From positions 1,302,001 through 1,366,000 of the forward strand of contig NZ_QVIO01000001.1 of assembly GCF_003416895.1 (NCBI RefSeq): DNA of 64,000 bases, written 5' to 3'. Position numbers and translations under genes: made by a program. Under the pieces are notes generated by a model. The model had not been told where the DNA came from. It saw only the letters and a program-made list of their open reading frames with translations, and searched no databases. This DNA is from Duganella sp. BJB476 (lineage in GTDB: Bacteria > Pseudomonadota > Gammaproteobacteria > Burkholderiales > Burkholderiaceae_D). Below are positions 1 to 8,864 of the stretch, piece by piece. Every line of letters starts with the position of its first letter. The first letter of the stretch is position 1.

Positions 1-52
1 ATGTCGATCTCCTCACATGGACAATCAAGCAACTCTAGCACACAGGGGCCAC

Positions 53-973
53 TCAGTACACTTCCGGCACAATGATTTCGAGTGGAACCGGGCGGCGCAC
101 ATAGTCGTCGTGGTATTCGCGTTCCGGCAGCTGGATCGCCGGATGCTCGACTTCCACGTACGGCATCTGTTGCAGCAGATGATGGATGCAGTTCAGGCGC
201 GCCTTCTTCTTGTCCACGCCTTGCACCACCCACCACGGCGCTTCCGGGATGTGGGTGCGCTCCAGCATGATCTCCTTGGCCTTGGTGTATTCCTCCCAGC
301 GGCGACGCGATTCCAGGTCCATCGGGCTCAGTTTCCACTGCTTGAGCGGATCGTGGATGCGGCCCAGGAAGCGCGCGTTCTGCTCCTCGTCCGAAATCGA
401 GAACCAGTACTTGATCAACTGGATGCCCGAGCGCGCCAGCATGCGCTCGAACTCCGGCACGGTCTGGAAGAACTCTTCGTATTGATCGTCGGTGCAGAAG
501 CCCATCACGCGTTCGACGCCGGCGCGGTTATACCAGCTGCGGTCGAACAGCACAATCTCACCGGCGGCCGGCAGGTGCGAGGCGTAGCGCTGGAAGTACC
601 ACTGCGTGCGTTCGCGGTTGTTCGGCGCTGGCAGCGCGGCCACCCGGCACACGCGCGGATTCAGGCGCTGCACGATGCGCTTGATAACGCCGCCTTTGCC
701 GGCGGCGTCGCGGCCTTCAAACAGGATCACGACCTTGTGGCCGGTGTGGACCACCCAGTCCTGCAGTTTGACCAGCTCCGCTTGCAGGCGGAACAGCTCG
801 CGGAAGTACTGGCGACGGGCTTCCTTGGCTTCTTCGCTACGTTCGCTCACCATCACTTCGCGGGTGACGGGATCGATCTCGCGGTCTTCCAGTTCCATCT
901 CCAGCTCTTCGTCATAGCTGTCGGTCAGCTCGCGCTGGACGCGTTCCATCAAATCGGTTTCATTCAGTCGCAT
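53..973 (-). CDS. ppk2: Polyphosphate kinase 2 (PPK2 family)
   Basis: A 306-residue protein of the PPK2 family, which moves phosphate between polyphosphate and nucleotides in the cytoplasm. The Walker A loop GRDAAGKGG and the lid/Walker B region FDRSWYNRAGVE are both intact, as is the PPK2 hallmark RRRWEEYTKAKE. The length fits the short single-domain PPK2 class. I chose the ATG at 973 (MRLNETDLM) because the frame stays open far upstream into the phosphate permease, but that extension has no PPK2 features. It lies 14 bp after the permease stop on the same strand, so phosphate uptake and polyphosphate turnover are probably co-transcribed. Whether it favours ADP or GDP formation cannot be told from sequence. 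Confidence 0.93.
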   Translation of the reverse strand: MRLNETDLMERVQRELTDSYDEELEMELEDREIDPVTREVMVSERSEEAKEARRQYFRELFRLQAELVKLQDWVVHTGHKVVILFEGRDAAGKGGVIKRIVQRLNPRVCRVAALPAPNNRERTQWYFQRYASHLPAAGEIVLFDRSWYNRAGVERVMGFCTDDQYEEFFQTVPEFERMLARSGIQLIKYWFSISDEEQNARFLGRIHDPLKQWKLSPMDLESRRRWEEYTKAKEIMLERTHIPEAPWWVVQGVDKKKARLNCIHHLLQQMPYVEVEHPAIQLPEREYHDDYVRRPVPLEIIVPEVY

Positions 974-987
974 GGTAAATCCTTGGC

Positions 988-2586
988 TCAGAAAATGTGG
1001 GAGAACAGCCAGAACAGCGAGCCCGATAACAGGATCGCGACCGGCAGCGTCAGCACCCAGGCCATGGCCAGGTTGCGGACGGTGGACCATTGCAGGCCGG
1101 AGCGGTTGGCCGCCATGGTGCCGGCCACGCCGGACGACAGCACGTGCGTGGTCGATACCGGCATGCCGTACATGTCGGCCGCGCCGATGGTCAGCATCGC
1201 CACCAGTTCGGCGGAGGCGCCCTGCGCATAGGTCAGGTGGGATTTGCCGATCTTCTCGCCGACGGTGACGACGATGCGCTTCCAGCCCACCATTGTGCCC
1301 AGTCCGAGCGCAATCGCCACCGCCACCTTGACCCACAGCGGAATGAACTTGGTGGCGTCGTCGAGCTGCTTCTTGAAGGCCTTCAGATTGGCGGCGGTGT
1401 CGGGATCGAAGGGCAGGGCCTTGGTCTTGTCCAACACGTGCATGGTTTCCGCCGCCAGGTACATGTCGTTGCGGACGTTACCCACGGTTTCCGCCGGCAC
1501 CTTGGCCAGCGAACCATGCTGCTTGACCGCTTGGCCGATGTCGCCGATCAGCGCGGCCAGCGCCGGCGCCACCGTTGGCGTCAACTCCTTGGTGCGGATG
1601 TAAGTCGACAGCACTGGACGCGGTTCGGCGACCGCCGGTGCGGTAGGTGGAATGTATTTTTGCAGCGACTGTTGTGTGACCTGGGCGACGGCGACGAACT
1701 GCGTCACCTGATCGACCGGCAGCGCGCGGTTCAGCGCATAAGCCATCGGCACGGTGCCGACCAGAATCAGCATGATCAGGCCCATGCCTTTCTGGCCGTC
1801 GTTGGAGCCGTGGGCGAAGGAGACGCCGGTGCAGGTGAGTATCAGCAGGCCGCGGATGTACCAGGGCGGCGGCGTATTGCCGACCGGTGCTTCATACAGT
1901 TCGCGGCTCTTGACGAAAGCGCGCAGCGCCAGCAGCAGCAAGGCGGCGCAGCCGAAGCCGACCATCGGCGACAACAGCAGCGAGTAGCCGACCTTGGACG
2001 CTTGCGCCCAATCGACGCCGCTGGTGCCGTCGCGGCCATGCATCATCGCGTTGGCGATGCCGACGCCGAGGATGGAGCCGATCATCGTATGCGACGACGA
2101 TGCCGGCAGGCCGAGCGCCCAGGTGCCCAGGTTCCAGATGATGGCGGCGATGAGCAGCGCGAACACCATGGCGAAGCCGGAGCTGGAGCCCACTTGCAGT
2201 ATCAGCTCGACTGGCAGCAGGGAGATGATGCCGAAGGCGACCGCGCCGCTGGAAGTCAGCACGCCGAGGAAGTTGAAGCAGCCGGACCAGACCACGGCGG
2301 CGTTGGCCGGCATGGAGTTGGTGTAGATGACGGTAGCGACGGCGTTGGCGGTGTCGTGGAAGCCGTTGACGAACTCGAAGCCGAGGGCGATCAGCAAGGC
2401 CAGGCCGAGCAGCATGTAGGGCAGCCAGCTGGTGGCGACCGGACCGGCTTCGGTGACGTCGGAGCGCAGGCTGTAGGCGCTGAACAGCAGGCCTGCCACC
2501 AGCAGCACGACGAAGATGAGGGCGGTGATGGGAGTGTTTCGACTATCTGCGGGACTGATGCGCGCGGGTTGGGCTACCGTATTCAT
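988..2586 (-). CDS. Inorganic phosphate transporter, PiT family
   Basis: A 532-residue inner-membrane protein of the PiT family, secondary carriers of phosphate. The two inverted family signatures are visible: FEFVNGFHDTANAVATVIYT near the N-terminus and AADMYGMPVSTTHVLSSG near the C-terminus. About ten hydrophobic segments flank a hydrophilic insert of roughly 120 residues in the middle (from about residue 310). The start at 2586 (MNTVAQ) is preceded by GGAG at a workable distance; the frame extends 23 codons further upstream without a better site. Followed directly by ppk2. I assign phosphate from the family; low-affinity transport is typical but not shown. Confidence 0.92.
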   Translation of the reverse strand: MNTVAQPARISPADSRNTPITALIFVVLLVAGLLFSAYSLRSDVTEAGPVATSWLPYMLLGLALLIALGFEFVNGFHDTANAVATVIYTNSMPANAAVVWSGCFNFLGVLTSSGAVAFGIISLLPVELILQVGSSSGFAMVFALLIAAIIWNLGTWALGLPASSSHTMIGSILGVGIANAMMHGRDGTSGVDWAQASKVGYSLLLSPMVGFGCAALLLLALRAFVKSRELYEAPVGNTPPPWYIRGLLILTCTGVSFAHGSNDGQKGMGLIMLILVGTVPMAYALNRALPVDQVTQFVAVAQVTQQSLQKYIPPTAPAVAEPRPVLSTYIRTKELTPTVAPALAALIGDIGQAVKQHGSLAKVPAETVGNVRNDMYLAAETMHVLDKTKALPFDPDTAANLKAFKKQLDDATKFIPLWVKVAVAIALGLGTMVGWKRIVVTVGEKIGKSHLTYAQGASAELVAMLTIGAADMYGMPVSTTHVLSSGVAGTMAANRSGLQWSTVRNLAMAWVLTLPVAILLSGSLFWLFSHIF

Positions 2587-2738
2587 GCCATTCAGCTCCA
2601 GTATCAAAGTGGTAACTGAATGTACTTGTCGAATATGACGGAGGTATGACGACATCTACGGAAACATTGTTATAAGTGACAATGCGTGACTATTTTTATT
2701 GGGCGGCGCGGTATAGTTCTTCATTTGATGAGGTGACT

Positions 2739-3467
2739 TTGAAACTCCTTCGATTCCTATCTTGCCTTGCGGCGGTTAGCCTTGCTTTCCCTGTGCTCGC
2801 GCGTGCGCAGAGCCTCCCGCCTGAGGCAGAGGCGGTGAAAAAATATTTGCTCAACAGCGACTATCCAGAAGTGTTTTCGGAGACGAAATATCGCGTCAAA
2901 GTGGAGAATCTTATTGTTGCCGACCTTGATGGCGATGGAATTCCGGAAGTCATCGTGCACATGAAACCTCACTTCCGCCAATCCCCCACAATCATCATTT
3001 TTAAGGTCAGCAAGGATTTGCAGGTCCAGCGGGTGATGGAAGGTTTAGCGCCTGGTCCACTGCAACCGCGCAGTGACAAGTATCTCGATAGCCATAGCCT
3101 GGGTGAGGGCGTAGATTTCCAGGTTAGTACAAAATCTGGAGACAGCGCGGACACTGGTCTGGTGCAAGGGCTTGTGAAATCCCAGAAGGGCGGGCTGGTT
3201 CTGTATAAACAGTTTAGCCACTTGGACGGACGCCGCGGACTCCCCAGCTATATCGACATGCGCGACGCGGATCTGCCTCCCAATACTAAAACCTGCGCCG
3301 AATTTGAATTTGCGGATGTCGAGCAAGTCGAAGTGACGCCACGTTATTCTAGTGACGGTCGCAATGTCATAGCCGCGCGCATCGGTAAGCAAATTTACGC
3401 GATTCGTATTGAGCACTTCCTTCCGAACGGCTTGCTGGAAAAATCCGTCACAGTACATGCTTTATAA
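2739..3467 (+). CDS. Secreted protein of unknown function with a Dx[DN]xDG calcium-type loop
   Basis: About 242 residues. I favour the TTG at 2739, which has AGGTG five bases upstream and gives a clean signal peptide (KLLRFLSCLAAVSLAFPVLARA); an ATG at 2676 is possible but precedes the hydrophobic core by an odd 20-residue polar leader. The mature part has the loop DLDGDGIPEV, as in VCBS/FG-GAP and EF-hand-like calcium sites, within a short beta-rich stretch. No enzyme motif recognised. It reads opposite to the flanking phosphate and wax-ester genes, shares its strand with the S41-like gene 37 bp downstream, and both look poorer in G+C than the surroundings. Function unknown; periplasmic location inferred. 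Confidence 0.7.
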   Translation: MKLLRFLSCLAAVSLAFPVLARAQSLPPEAEAVKKYLLNSDYPEVFSETKYRVKVENLIVADLDGDGIPEVIVHMKPHFRQSPTIIIFKVSKDLQVQRVMEGLAPGPLQPRSDKYLDSHSLGEGVDFQVSTKSGDSADTGLVQGLVKSQKGGLVLYKQFSHLDGRRGLPSYIDMRDADLPPNTKTCAEFEFADVEQVEVTPRYSSDGRNVIAARIGKQIYAIRIEHFLPNGLLEKSVTVHAL

Positions 3468-3504
3468 GCAAGTATCGTCAATGGAATCCGTAGATCTATT
3501 TTTC

Positions 3505-4578
3505 ATGAAAATAACCTCAACAAAAATTCTAGCAAAATTAACTCTTATTGGTATTTTCTCTTTAATGTATTTTTGCGTAGAAGCTCGCGAGGAAGAGGTG
3601 GAGGCTGAAATCGGCAAGAAAGTAGCGATGCAAGTTGTCGAGCTTGTTGAAAAAAATGGCCTGGCACCAAAGAAGCAATCGGATTTTTTGTATGCAAAAA
3701 ATCAATTACTTTCTAATTTCGAAGACTCGTCCAAATTTGTATCGAAAGAAAAAATTTACTCGGACATCCAGAGTCTGCTCGATACGACAGACTCTGACGG
3801 GCATTCCAGGATTCTAAGCTCCATTCAATTAAATTCCCGTTTTATTGCCACGCCTACTGCATCACTGTCTGATGGTAAGTTTTACAAAATAATCAAAACG
3901 GAACAAGGCGATGTCTTGAGTTTCACTCTTCCTCAAACCAGAGATTACCGTTTGGAAGCGCAGAGGAAATATATTTCTAACGTTATGGCTGAACTGAAAA
4001 AAGGCATTGCTGAATGGCGGCCATGTGCAATTGTTTTGGATTTTACCGAGCAAAAAGGCGGCAGTGCTGCAGCCCCATTGCTAGTTTTAGAGCCGTTTCT
4101 TTCAGAGAACAATAGCGCAAAATTTGTTAAAAATAGGGGAGAGCGACTTGCCCTGGTTGATTTGCCTACTCTTCGTAAGCAATACACATATGTTGCTGCT
4201 GAATTTCCAAATGAGCTGAAGAGATTTGCCGACGGTCCTATCGCAGTTGTTTCAGGAGCCCGCACGGCTAGCGCCGGAGAGATGCTCGAAATGGCGATGT
4301 TGGGCGAGGAGCGACGTGCAAAAAGCTTTGGATGGAAGACCGCGGGGTATACAACAGCCAATAAGAACTATTCTCTAATTGATGGTGGAACGTTAGTTTT
4401 AAGTGAAACGCGCTACGCACTTGGAGACCGGCCGCCCATAATTGGCGGCATCCAGCCTTTAGAGACTGCATCATCTACGGATAGCTTGGAAATGGTGCTG
4501 GAGCGTGCCGCCTCATGGGCTGCCCATCATTCGGCACTTTGCACACAAAATTTCGCTGCCGATAAACCGAAGCAATGA
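3505..4578 (+). CDS. S41 family peptidase-like protein (tricorn/IRBP-type core)
   Basis: About 357 residues with an N-terminal signal or anchor (residues 5-25). Two S41 landmarks are present: DSDGHS near residue 96-101, matching the Asp-x-His motif ahead of the protease core, and SGARTASAGEM, where S256 is the expected nucleophile as in TxSAGE of tricorn-type S41 enzymes. There is no PDZ domain, and the usual C-terminal-processing-peptidase Ser-Lys spacing is not obvious, so activity is uncertain. Start at 3505 places the hydrophobic stretch at the N-terminus; an ATG at 3481 also exists and neither has a strong ribosome site. The gene is strikingly AT-rich (3661-3720 has 19 G/C of 60), unlike its neighbours, suggesting transfer. 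Confidence 0.75.
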   Translation: MKITSTKILAKLTLIGIFSLMYFCVEAREEEVEAEIGKKVAMQVVELVEKNGLAPKKQSDFLYAKNQLLSNFEDSSKFVSKEKIYSDIQSLLDTTDSDGHSRILSSIQLNSRFIATPTASLSDGKFYKIIKTEQGDVLSFTLPQTRDYRLEAQRKYISNVMAELKKGIAEWRPCAIVLDFTEQKGGSAAAPLLVLEPFLSENNSAKFVKNRGERLALVDLPTLRKQYTYVAAEFPNELKRFADGPIAVVSGARTASAGEMLEMAMLGEERRAKSFGWKTAGYTTANKNYSLIDGGTLVLSETRYALGDRPPIIGGIQPLETASSTDSLEMVLERAASWAAHHSALCTQNFAADKPKQ

Positions 4579-4600
4579 TGACTTAAGCGAATTAAATGAT

Positions 4601-5977
4601 CTAGCGAGCAGGTGCCAGCGGCGCTTCTGTCAATCCGTTGTCGGTGGCTTCCTGCGGTGCCTCTCCCGGCGTTGCGCGGGTAGCCAGTTCCAGTTCCTCG
4701 AAGGCGTCGTAGGTCAGCGTCATCAGGCGTTCCGGGTCGGGCACCAGGTCGGTGTCGACGAACAGGGCCAGCTGGATCTGGCCAGCGTACGAGATGAAGG
4801 CCAGGCCCACGCCCAGCTTGCCCGCCTGCGGTACCCAGCAGATCAGGTCCGTCATGCGCGAGCCGGCCAGGTAGCGGCGGCTGCCGGGGCCTTCTATATT
4901 GGTCAGCACCACGGAGCCCTTGGACGTGAACAGGTTCAGCGCGAAGTGCTGCAAGGCGGTCGGCAGGCAGCCGGCGATCGACAGGAAGGCCATCGTGGCG
5001 CGTGGCTGATGCGAGCGCTTGATGGCTGTCATGCGTTCGCTGGACTGCCGCAGGCGCGCGCATGGATCGTCCATATTGGTCGGCAGGTCCACCGCCACCA
5101 GGCCGAACTCGTTCCCCAGCTGGAACGCGTTGGCCTTTTCCCGCAGGTTGAAGGTGACGGCGGCGCGCAGTGCGCGGCCGTCCGGGCGCTGTCCGCGTTC
5201 GCCGAGGTAGTTGCGCAGCGCGCCGGAGACGGCCGCCACCCACACATCGTTCAAGGTCACGCCCATGCGCTTGGACATGGCGCGCACGCGGTCCATTTCC
5301 AGCGGCGGCAGCCATACCAGCTGCTTGGTGCCGGTCATCGACGCCTTGAACTGGCTGGGCGCGTCCGGCCACAGCACTGACAGACGCGCCACGTGGAAGG
5401 CGATCTTCAGCCACGATACGCCGCGCACCACCGCTGAGCACACGGCGTTTTGCGCCACCGTGGCGCGGTGCGGGTGGCCGACCGGCGAGGGCGTGCGGCC
5501 ATGTACGCCGTTGTCGTCGGTCAGGTGATTGAGCACGTGCACCAGCCCCAGGCCATCGGTGATGCAGTGGTGGACGCGGAACACGATGGCGTGCCCGCCG
5601 TTGACCCGGTCCAGCACCGTCATATGCCACATCGGCCGGTCGCGCTCCAGCGGCAGGTGGGCGATGCGGGTCATGTGGCCTTGCAGCTCTTCGCGGCTGA
5701 CTTCCTGCGACATCTGTTCCAGCTTGATGTGCTGGGCGATGTTGAACTGATCGTCCTCCACCCAGTGCGGACGGCCGCGCCGCTGCACCACCTTCTGTGT
5801 GAAGCGCGGGTAGTTCGGCAGGCGCAGGCCGATGGTCGAAATCAGCCGCTCCATGTCGACCGCGCCCTCGAACAGCAGGATGCTGTTGATGACCATCAGG
5901 TTCTTGTCGGTGTCCATGCGATGCCATGCATAGTCGCGACGTGTCATTGCCGCCGGTGCTGCGGTTGGTTTGCTCAT
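4601..5977 (-). CDS. Wax ester synthase / diacylglycerol O-acyltransferase (WS/DGAT)
   Basis: A 458-residue bifunctional acyltransferase of the bacterial WS/DGAT family, joining fatty acyl-CoA to a long-chain alcohol or diacylglycerol. The catalytic motif HHCITDG (H136, H137, D141, G142) is the canonical HHxxxDG, preceded by the family segment PLERDRPMWHM. The C-terminal half carries NIEGP and the hydrophobic pattern expected of the second domain. Start at 5977 has AGGAGA eight to nine bases upstream. It lies 46 bp after the fatty acyl reductase gene on the same strand, which supplies the alcohol, so the pair makes a two-step wax ester route. Triacylglycerol synthesis is an alternative or additional role. 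Confidence 0.92.
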   Translation of the reverse strand: MSKPTAAPAAMTRRDYAWHRMDTDKNLMVINSILLFEGAVDMERLISTIGLRLPNYPRFTQKVVQRRGRPHWVEDDQFNIAQHIKLEQMSQEVSREELQGHMTRIAHLPLERDRPMWHMTVLDRVNGGHAIVFRVHHCITDGLGLVHVLNHLTDDNGVHGRTPSPVGHPHRATVAQNAVCSAVVRGVSWLKIAFHVARLSVLWPDAPSQFKASMTGTKQLVWLPPLEMDRVRAMSKRMGVTLNDVWVAAVSGALRNYLGERGQRPDGRALRAAVTFNLREKANAFQLGNEFGLVAVDLPTNMDDPCARLRQSSERMTAIKRSHQPRATMAFLSIAGCLPTALQHFALNLFTSKGSVVLTNIEGPGSRRYLAGSRMTDLICWVPQAGKLGVGLAFISYAGQIQLALFVDTDLVPDPERLMTLTYDAFEELELATRATPGEAPQEATDNGLTEAPLAPAR

Positions 5978-6023
5978 GTGATGCTGTCTCCTGGTACGGC
6001 GCCGGATCTTTGCCGGCATCCGT

Positions 6024-7574
6024 TTATATTTTTACTGGTCGTGCTTCAGTTTCCTGCTCTGGAACCGGCGCCGCTGCTGCCGCCGCCTCCAGCGATTTGG
6101 GTGAGCGCGGCCGCAGTGCGTAGCGGTTCAAGCCCGTCATGTGGATGCGGCACAGGTAGTCCGGCCAATCGATGACGGTCGGGTCGACCATGTAGCGCGC
6201 CCGGTCTTCGCTGCCGAAGCGCTGCGCCAGCGCCAGCAGCGATTTGTTATGGAATACGTAGCGCGGCGCGGTGTAGAACGAGAACGTCAGCGCCAGCAGC
6301 TGCGTGGTACGCAGTGCTTCGAGCTTGGGCGATTCGCCCGCGCCCAGCAGGCGGCGCACGCCGCTCCAGGCGGTCGCGCCCAGGCTCATGGCCCGCAGCA
6401 TCAACAGGAAGACCGGACGGCTGACGACGCGGAAGCCGTGTTTCGGCTCGTTGTAGAACAGCCGCTCGTAGTTGCGCCAGTTGCGCTGCGATTCGGTCTG
6501 GAACAATTCGATCACGCGGCCGACCGAGATCGGGTTGGCGGAGCCGGTGCAAGCCTGGTAGATGCGCGTCGCGCCTGGATCGGCCAGCGCCTCGGCCGCG
6601 GCCAGGATGATGCTGTTGGCGACCAGGTCGGCCGGCACGATGTCGACGATCTCGTTCGGCTTGGCCGGGAAGAAGTTGGTCTTGCCGCGCGCGTAGGCCA
6701 GGATGATGGCGTCGGCCACCTTCACGCCTTCCAGCCAGCCGGGCACCGGTTCCTGCAGGGTGCTTTCGATGATGGACGGACGCACGATGGTCAGCGTCTT
6801 GCCACGCATGGCCTGCATCGCCATCTGCTCGCCCATCCACTTGGTGAAGGTGTAGGTGTCGTTCCAGCCGTGGTAGTTGGCCTCGGCGATGCCCAGTTCC
6901 GTCAGGCGGCGCGTCAGCTGCTCGGTGTCGGTGGTTTCGGCCTTGATGGCGGCGACGCGGTGTTGCAGGTGTTTGAGTAAACCGTATAAATCATAATGGC
7001 CGTCGGCGTGGCGCGGAATGGCGGCGCGCGCCGGGCTGACGTTCTGCTCCAGCATGGCGCCGCGGTTGTAGCCATTGACGTAGCAGGTGGACACCTGCAC
7101 CAGCGGTGCGTTGTTGGCGCGCGCCAGTTCGGCCACGTTCTGGACGCTGAGAGCGTTGATGGACAGCGCCACGTCCAGGGCTTCGCGGAAGTTGACGCTG
7201 GCGGCGGCGTTGATCACCAGGTCGATGCGGCGGCCCAGCGCGTTGAACTCGGCCAACGACAGGCCGAAGCACGGCTCGGTCACCTCGCCGGTCACGCACT
7301 CGATGCGCTCGGCGAAGAACTCGGCCAGGAAGCCCGGGCGTTCGGCGCGCAGGCGGTCGAAGACGGAGGAGGTGGCGATATCGCGCTCGAAGCGGGTGCG
7401 GGCGTCGCCGTTCTTTTTGCCGTGGCCGCCGCGTATCACCAGCACGATGCGGCCGATGTCCGGCACGCTGCGGATGAGCTTTTCCAGCACTACCTTGGCG
7501 AGAAAACCGGTACTGCCGGTAATCAGTACGCGCTTACCCGACAGTGCTGCGTGTACGTTCAATGCTGGTTTCAT
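6024..7574 (-). CDS. Fatty acyl-CoA reductase (alcohol-forming, FAR family)
   Basis: A 516-residue NAD(P)H-dependent reductase. The N-terminal Rossmann fold starts with ITGSTGFLAK (about residues 18-27), the extended-SDR active site is YTFTKWMGEQ (YxxxK), and a C-terminal FAR_C-like region follows from about residue 350. This arrangement and length match eukaryote-like and Marinobacter-type reductases that convert fatty acyl-CoA to fatty alcohol, rather than the longer two-domain type. Next gene downstream is WS/DGAT, strengthening the wax ester assignment. The alternative, a thioester reductase of a secondary-metabolite pathway, is less likely because no synthase genes are nearby. Confidence 0.88.
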   Translation of the reverse strand: MKPALNVHAALSGKRVLITGSTGFLAKVVLEKLIRSVPDIGRIVLVIRGGHGKKNGDARTRFERDIATSSVFDRLRAERPGFLAEFFAERIECVTGEVTEPCFGLSLAEFNALGRRIDLVINAAASVNFREALDVALSINALSVQNVAELARANNAPLVQVSTCYVNGYNRGAMLEQNVSPARAAIPRHADGHYDLYGLLKHLQHRVAAIKAETTDTEQLTRRLTELGIAEANYHGWNDTYTFTKWMGEQMAMQAMRGKTLTIVRPSIIESTLQEPVPGWLEGVKVADAIILAYARGKTNFFPAKPNEIVDIVPADLVANSIILAAAEALADPGATRIYQACTGSANPISVGRVIELFQTESQRNWRNYERLFYNEPKHGFRVVSRPVFLLMLRAMSLGATAWSGVRRLLGAGESPKLEALRTTQLLALTFSFYTAPRYVFHNKSLLALAQRFGSEDRARYMVDPTVIDWPDYLCRIHMTGLNRYALRPRSPKSLEAAAAAAPVPEQETEARPVKI

Positions 7575-7799
7575 AGGGGGCTTCTCAGAAACGGTGTCAT
7601 TACTGCAATGAGCCGATCTTAGAGCGAAACCGGGGAGTGACTGGCGATTTTGCAGTGGCTTTGGAAGCCAAACGCATGGCTGCGCGAGTCATGAGGTGTG
7701 AGTACGAGGGAAACGGATATGGCCCCATTTGCAACATTGAGGCATTTGCGCAACGCTCCCGTCGCCGCACGGCTGGCGGCGATGAACGGGAGGCGGGGT
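7575..7799. other. Intergenic region upstream of the wax ester genes
   Basis: This 225-bp stretch lies between the start of the acyl reductase gene and the stop of the ketopantoate-reductase-like gene, both on the minus strand. It should contain the promoter of the wax ester pair. I found no convincing open frame, and no sigma-54 type GG/GC pair that I would defend. Confidence 0.5.
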
Positions 7800-8789
7800 T
7801 TAGTGTTGAGCTTCGGGATACAGGCCGTGCACGCGGCCGAACAGGCGTGTCAGGCCGAGCAGGGCGTCGATGTGCGGGGTGGCCAGTTGCAGGCGCTGGC
7901 CGATCTCGCGCACGGCGGCCACCAGCGCGTCCAGCTCCAGCATGCGGCCGGCTTCGGCGTCTTGCAGCATGGAGCTTTTGAAGGCGCCCAGTTTGCGTGT
8001 GACCAGGTGGCGTTGCTCGGGCGTTTCGGTGATGCGGCAGGCTATGCGCTCACCGATGATGGCTGCCTCGCGCATGGCGGCGCGGCAGAATTCGGCCACC
8101 AGCTGGTCGTCCAGGATGTGGTCCGCCGTGGCGCCGGTGATGGCCGATACGGGATTCAGGGTCATATTTCCCCATAATTTATACCAAATGTCGTAACGGA
8201 TATCGGCCGATACCTTGACGTCGAAGCCGCCCAGGCGCAACAGGGCGCCCAGCTTTTGCGCTCGCTCGGAGTCGCCGCCGGCAGGTTCGCCGATGATCAG
8301 GCCGTTGCCCATTTTGTGGCTGACGAGGGCTGGTGACGGTGTGGAGGTGCTGGCGTGGACCACGCAGCCCAGTACCTGCCGATACGGCAGCGCAGCGGCG
8401 ATCAGGCCGCCGGGATCGACGCTGGCCAGCGGCTCGTCGCCGATGGCGGCCACGCCCTGTCCAAACCACCAGGGCACGCCGTTCATGGCGGGGAGGATGA
8501 GGGTTTCAGGTCCGATCAGGGGCGCGATCTGCTGCGCCACAGCGGCCAGCGCCTGGCCCTTGACGGCGATGATCACGACATCTTGCGGTCCCAGTTCGGC
8601 CGCGCCGTCGCTGGCGTGCGCAGGAGCCTGGATCAGCGCGTCGCCCTGTTGCAGGCGCCAGCCGTGTTGACGCAGCGCGGCGAGGGTGTCGCCGCGTGCA
8701 TACGCGCTCAGATCACAGGATTGCGCCGCAGCCAGGCGGGCGCCGATAAAGCCGCCGATGGCGCCGGCGCCTACTATGCATACCTTCAT
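7800..8789 (-). CDS. 2-dehydropantoate 2-reductase family protein (ApbA/PanE-like)
   Basis: A 329-residue NADPH-dependent oxidoreductase of the ketopantoate reductase family. It begins with the Rossmann motif VGAGAIGGFIG (residues 5-15), has the ALPYRQVLGCVVHA core, and carries the C-terminal helical ApbA_C motif KLWGNMTLNPVSAITGA, in which the Lys and Asn are the usual catalytic and substrate residues. Start at 8789 has GGAG upstream; seven upstream codons are possible but less likely. Next to an MFS transporter rather than pantothenate genes, so it may act on another 2-keto acid; many genomes carry several such paralogues. I therefore give no gene symbol. Confidence 0.88.
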   Translation of the reverse strand: MKVCIVGAGAIGGFIGARLAAAQSCDLSAYARGDTLAALRQHGWRLQQGDALIQAPAHASDGAAELGPQDVVIIAVKGQALAAVAQQIAPLIGPETLILPAMNGVPWWFGQGVAAIGDEPLASVDPGGLIAAALPYRQVLGCVVHASTSTPSPALVSHKMGNGLIIGEPAGGDSERAQKLGALLRLGGFDVKVSADIRYDIWYKLWGNMTLNPVSAITGATADHILDDQLVAEFCRAAMREAAIIGERIACRITETPEQRHLVTRKLGAFKSSMLQDAEAGRMLELDALVAAVREIGQRLQLATPHIDALLGLTRLFGRVHGLYPEAQH

Positions 8790-8864
8790 TCGATACTCCG
8801 GGAGGGGCAAAGAATGAAAGCTTAGCAGAAGTATATGTTTGGCGTGCGGCGCCTTGGCGACTAA

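Noticed and set aside
1..52. Possible gene end at the left border
   Set aside because: Only 52 bases lie beyond the PPK2 stop; nothing can be supported there.
974..1336. N-terminal extension of PPK2 reaching into the phosphate permease gene
   Set aside because: The extension has no PPK2 similarity and overlaps the permease C-terminus; the ATG at 973 gives the usual length.
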